A stretch of 64,000 bases of DNA. It comes from Escallonia rubra (taxonomy: Eukaryota; Streptophyta; Magnoliopsida; Escalloniales; Escalloniaceae). Of the stretch, positions 61,745 to 64,000 are shown one piece after another (the stretch's first letter is position 1; every line of letters begins with the position of its first letter). The translations under genes and the position numbers were made by a program. The stretch spans positions 124,001 through 188,000 of the forward strand of contig JAVXUO010001933.1 in NCBI GenBank assembly GCA_033065855.1, in the 5' to 3' direction. The notes under the pieces were generated by a model. It did not search any database and was not told where the DNA came from. It worked only from the letters and a program-made list of their open reading frames with translations.

Positions 61745-64000
61745 ATGATGTCTATTAACAGGCTATACGAGTCAACTCGTTTCTGCATGAAAAGCTCTTG
61801 CCTCTCTCATCTCCTCTTATCACCTGAAACCTCACCTCTCATCTCACCGTATCACCTAAAGACTCACATGACTGCTCACTGCCACTTACCATTAACTCCC
61901 TGCCTCAAACTCTTCTCATAAACTACAACCTGATCCCACTACTCTTCCTCATCCCTCCAACAAGCGCACTAACAGACATTAACTTCACTCTGCTCATCTC
62001 ACCTCACCCACCATTCGTAAAGCATCCTCTTTATATCATAGTAATATGTCCCACTCTCCCCACCTGGAAGACCCCTTTTTGAGGGATGGAAACGTTCATG
62101 AAGGCCTTTCTCTGGACATGCGTACCTTCCTGCTCCCCCTTAATGAACAGGAAGTCAGATCTAGTCGCCTTTGTATGGAATTTGTCCTCATCGGAACATT
62201 CCAAGATTCGCGAGTTTTTTTTTCCGAATTCCAAGTTCAAAATAGGGTGGACTCGTGCTGGACTCTTCAAGGGCCTGTGTTAGTAACTAAAGTGCCAAAC
62301 CTCTTCCTGTTCAAATTCTCCGTTATCTCGGATGCCAGATTAATGCTCTCCAATAACCCTTGGAACTTCTTTGGTGCCCTGCTCATCCTTCATGAGTGGT
62401 TCCCTCATGTGGTCTATCGCACTGTAAAATTCAAGACTGTGGACCTTTGGATGCAAGTTACCAACATTCGTAGTGATTGCTATCATTATTCCCTGTCAGA
62501 GAAGATAGGTTTAGCTGCTGACCTTCTTCTCCAAATTGACTGGTCAGATCGTAGAACCACTTATTGTGACTATTTTCGTATTAAGGTACGGGTTCTTCTT
62601 GATGCCCCTCTACTGCCGGAAATCTTTCTCGGCCTCCTGGACAATATGGGGGTCCAGATTCTTCGCTGCACGTACGAGCACATCTTCAGGGCATGTTTTA
62701 GATGTGGCCGAATTGGGCATGAAAACATCAACTGCTCTGCCTCTTTACAAGATGTGATCGACTCCCTCTCGAAACGCACAGAACACATCCCTGGACCTGA
62801 TCTTTATGAATCTTTCATTCTCGAAGGCTACCCCATGTTCTCCAAGCGTCTCCGCGCTCTTCCCAATTCGGACTGGAACCGTAACTCGCGTGTGGTCATC
62901 TCAAACAATGGATCAGGACCAAATTTAGCCCAGATGTATGATGCATTTTCACCTGAACCATCCCCCATCATCAATGATGATGAACTTTTCACCACCGCAC
63001 CTTCCTCCCCGGTCTCCCTTGAAAGCCCTAACCACGAAAACCCAAATCATCTGGATATGAACATAGACCTCAACCCTACAAACGATCACCTTCCCATGGC
63101 GATGGAGAATTTTGATGGTCTTCAGGTGAATCCACCTCTTGCTCAAAACATGAACGCACAATTTATTGGGAACATCGAACAATTGGAGCTCGCTGTGCTC
63201 GGAGAATTTGCAGAACCTTCAGAACCTGTCAACGAACCTTATCCGGTAACCAACAACTTACAACCTCCAGCAAATCCCCCATTTGCGCTTGTTCCCCATG
63301 ACAACCCGGACTCAGATCCCAATCATCCTTCCGACGCAGAGCCTGATGAACTAGAAGTTGAAGCTGCCTAATAACCGGAAAACCGTTCAATCTCGTCGGA
63401 AGATGGCGTCAACTTCTTGATGCCGTAAATTCCCAATACTGAAGCTCCTTCAGCCACGTCACAAGATAATATTTTGACAGTCACTGCCCCACACGCGCGG
63501 TCAAAAATTTCTGACTCAAATTTGCTTAATATCTCTCCCGCTGTCTTTCCTCTACATCCAATGATTACTAATCAACAAGAAGGGGGGGGGGGGGGATGTG
63601 CCTCCCCTCTCTGGAGAAGCAATCTCTGTCAAACCTTAATTATCCCAAAACCCTCTGCTCCCCACTTGCAGCTAATCCAGATATTTTGTTTGAGGTGGGC
63701 TCCTCCTTTCTTCAACTTGGAGTGCCAAGCCCTCCAGTCTTTTCTACACAAAACTTAATTAATTGGCCTGGCCCACTCCCCACTAACACTCAGGCCAGCC
63801 CACGACCCTCTTGTGACCTTGCAAAGTTTGTCTTAGGCCTTTTAGATTTGGGCCTATCTCTTCTGGCCAACCCTCTCAATCATCCTTTTCAAAATCCAAG
63901 CTGGCCCATCTCCTCTTAACAAAACCAATCCACCCCAATTCGTTCTAACCCCACCGAGCCTACTCATTCTGGAACTAACCCAGGAAAAATAACACATTCA
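61745..64000 (+). mobile_element. L1-type LINE, 5' part, running off the right edge
   Basis: A pyrimidine-rich leader (about 61790-62040) precedes ORF1 at 62046. ORF2 (endonuclease/reverse transcriptase) would lie beyond the window. After ORF1 there is a proline-rich open stretch in two frames (63474-63758 and 63596-63919) that switch at a G13-type run (63584-63596). The ORF1 tail may therefore have been broken by a homopolymer change. The 5' boundary is approximate. Confidence 0.65.
62046..63371 (+). CDS. LINE ORF1 protein (DUF4283-like plus CCHC zinc knuckle)
   Basis: 441 residues. The N-terminal 180 or so residues match the pattern of plant LINE ORF1/DUF4283 proteins: a CWTLQGPVLVTKVPNLFLFK segment, NNPWNFFGALLILHEWFP, then VDLWMQVTNI and IGLAADLLLQID. 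A CX2CX4HX4C zinc knuckle follows at 217-230 (CFRCGRIGHENINC). The rest is acidic and proline/asparagine-rich without fold signals. Such proteins bind LINE RNA in ribonucleoprotein particles. The frame is intact from an ATG after the pyrimidine-rich leader. A host zinc-knuckle gene is less likely, given the architecture. Confidence 0.8.
   Translation: MSHSPHLEDPFLRDGNVHEGLSLDMRTFLLPLNEQEVRSSRLCMEFVLIGTFQDSRVFFSEFQVQNRVDSCWTLQGPVLVTKVPNLFLFKFSVISDARLMLSNNPWNFFGALLILHEWFPHVVYRTVKFKTVDLWMQVTNIRSDCYHYSLSEKIGLAADLLLQIDWSDRRTTYCDYFRIKVRVLLDAPLLPEIFLGLLDNMGVQILRCTYEHIFRACFRCGRIGHENINCSASLQDVIDSLSKRTEHIPGPDLYESFILEGYPMFSKRLRALPNSDWNRNSRVVISNNGSGPNLAQMYDAFSPEPSPIINDDELFTTAPSSPVSLESPNHENPNHLDMNIDLNPTNDHLPMAMENFDGLQVNPPLAQNMNAQFIGNIEQLELAVLGEFAEPSEPVNEPYPVTNNLQPPANPPFALVPHDNPDSDPNHPSDAEPDELEVEAA

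Noticed and set aside
62046-63371. Host CCHC zinc-finger gene
   Set aside because: The DUF4283-like N-terminus with a CX2CX4HX4C knuckle and downstream proline-rich tail fits LINE ORF1 better than a host gene.

Overview
The window is nuclear DNA from a flowering plant, most likely a eudicot. It is AT-rich, its exons are separated by GT-AG introns, and most of it is layered transposable elements typical of plants: chromoviral Ty3/gypsy, solo LTRs, a TRIM, Mutator-like (MULE), hAT and Stowaway elements, and LINEs. No bacterial, organellar or CRISPR-like content was seen.

The only host gene I can support is DNA topoisomerase 3-alpha (TOP3A), on the minus strand. The start codon is at 43746 and fourteen exons run leftward to 3885, encoding about the first 558 residues. 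They include the TOPRIM fold and the active-site tyrosine. The remaining exons lie beyond the left edge. All fourteen exons join in frame with canonical splice sites and no internal stop. The gene therefore looks intact, although it spans at least 39.9 kb for about 1.7 kb of coding sequence; intron 7 alone is 20.9 kb.

The introns are full of transposons. Intron 14 (left edge) has an LTR and a decayed LINE piece. Intron 10 has a 3.1-kb solo LTR carrying several tandem arrays. Intron 8 has a decayed copia-type LTR interrupted by a MULE, which is itself interrupted by a complete TRIM. Intron 7 has an old gypsy element hit by a LINE that was hit by a solo LTR; then a hAT element split by a nearly intact chromovirus; then another solo LTR ending 76 bp from exon 7. 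Intron 1 has a Pack-MULE carrying a clathrin light chain exon fragment, and a Stowaway MITE.

Upstream of TOP3A (43.8-64 kb) no host gene was recognised. This part holds several reverse-oriented LTRs, a TIR element with a hAT nested in it, a second tandem-repeat LTR broken by a hAT and by another solo LTR, and at the right edge the first ORF of an L1-type LINE.

Several insertions have exact target-site duplications visible in the sequence (AACAG, GATAG, CTTGT, CACGG, TGTAA, the 8-bp CTCACCAT, and the 9-bp TATAAAATA and ACCATGGAA). These fix the element ends to the base and give the order of insertion. Nothing points to a wholly new kind of system. The most notable items are the heavily invaded but intact TOP3A gene, the captured clathrin fragment, the multi-level nests, and the LTR family with internal 66-bp repeats.
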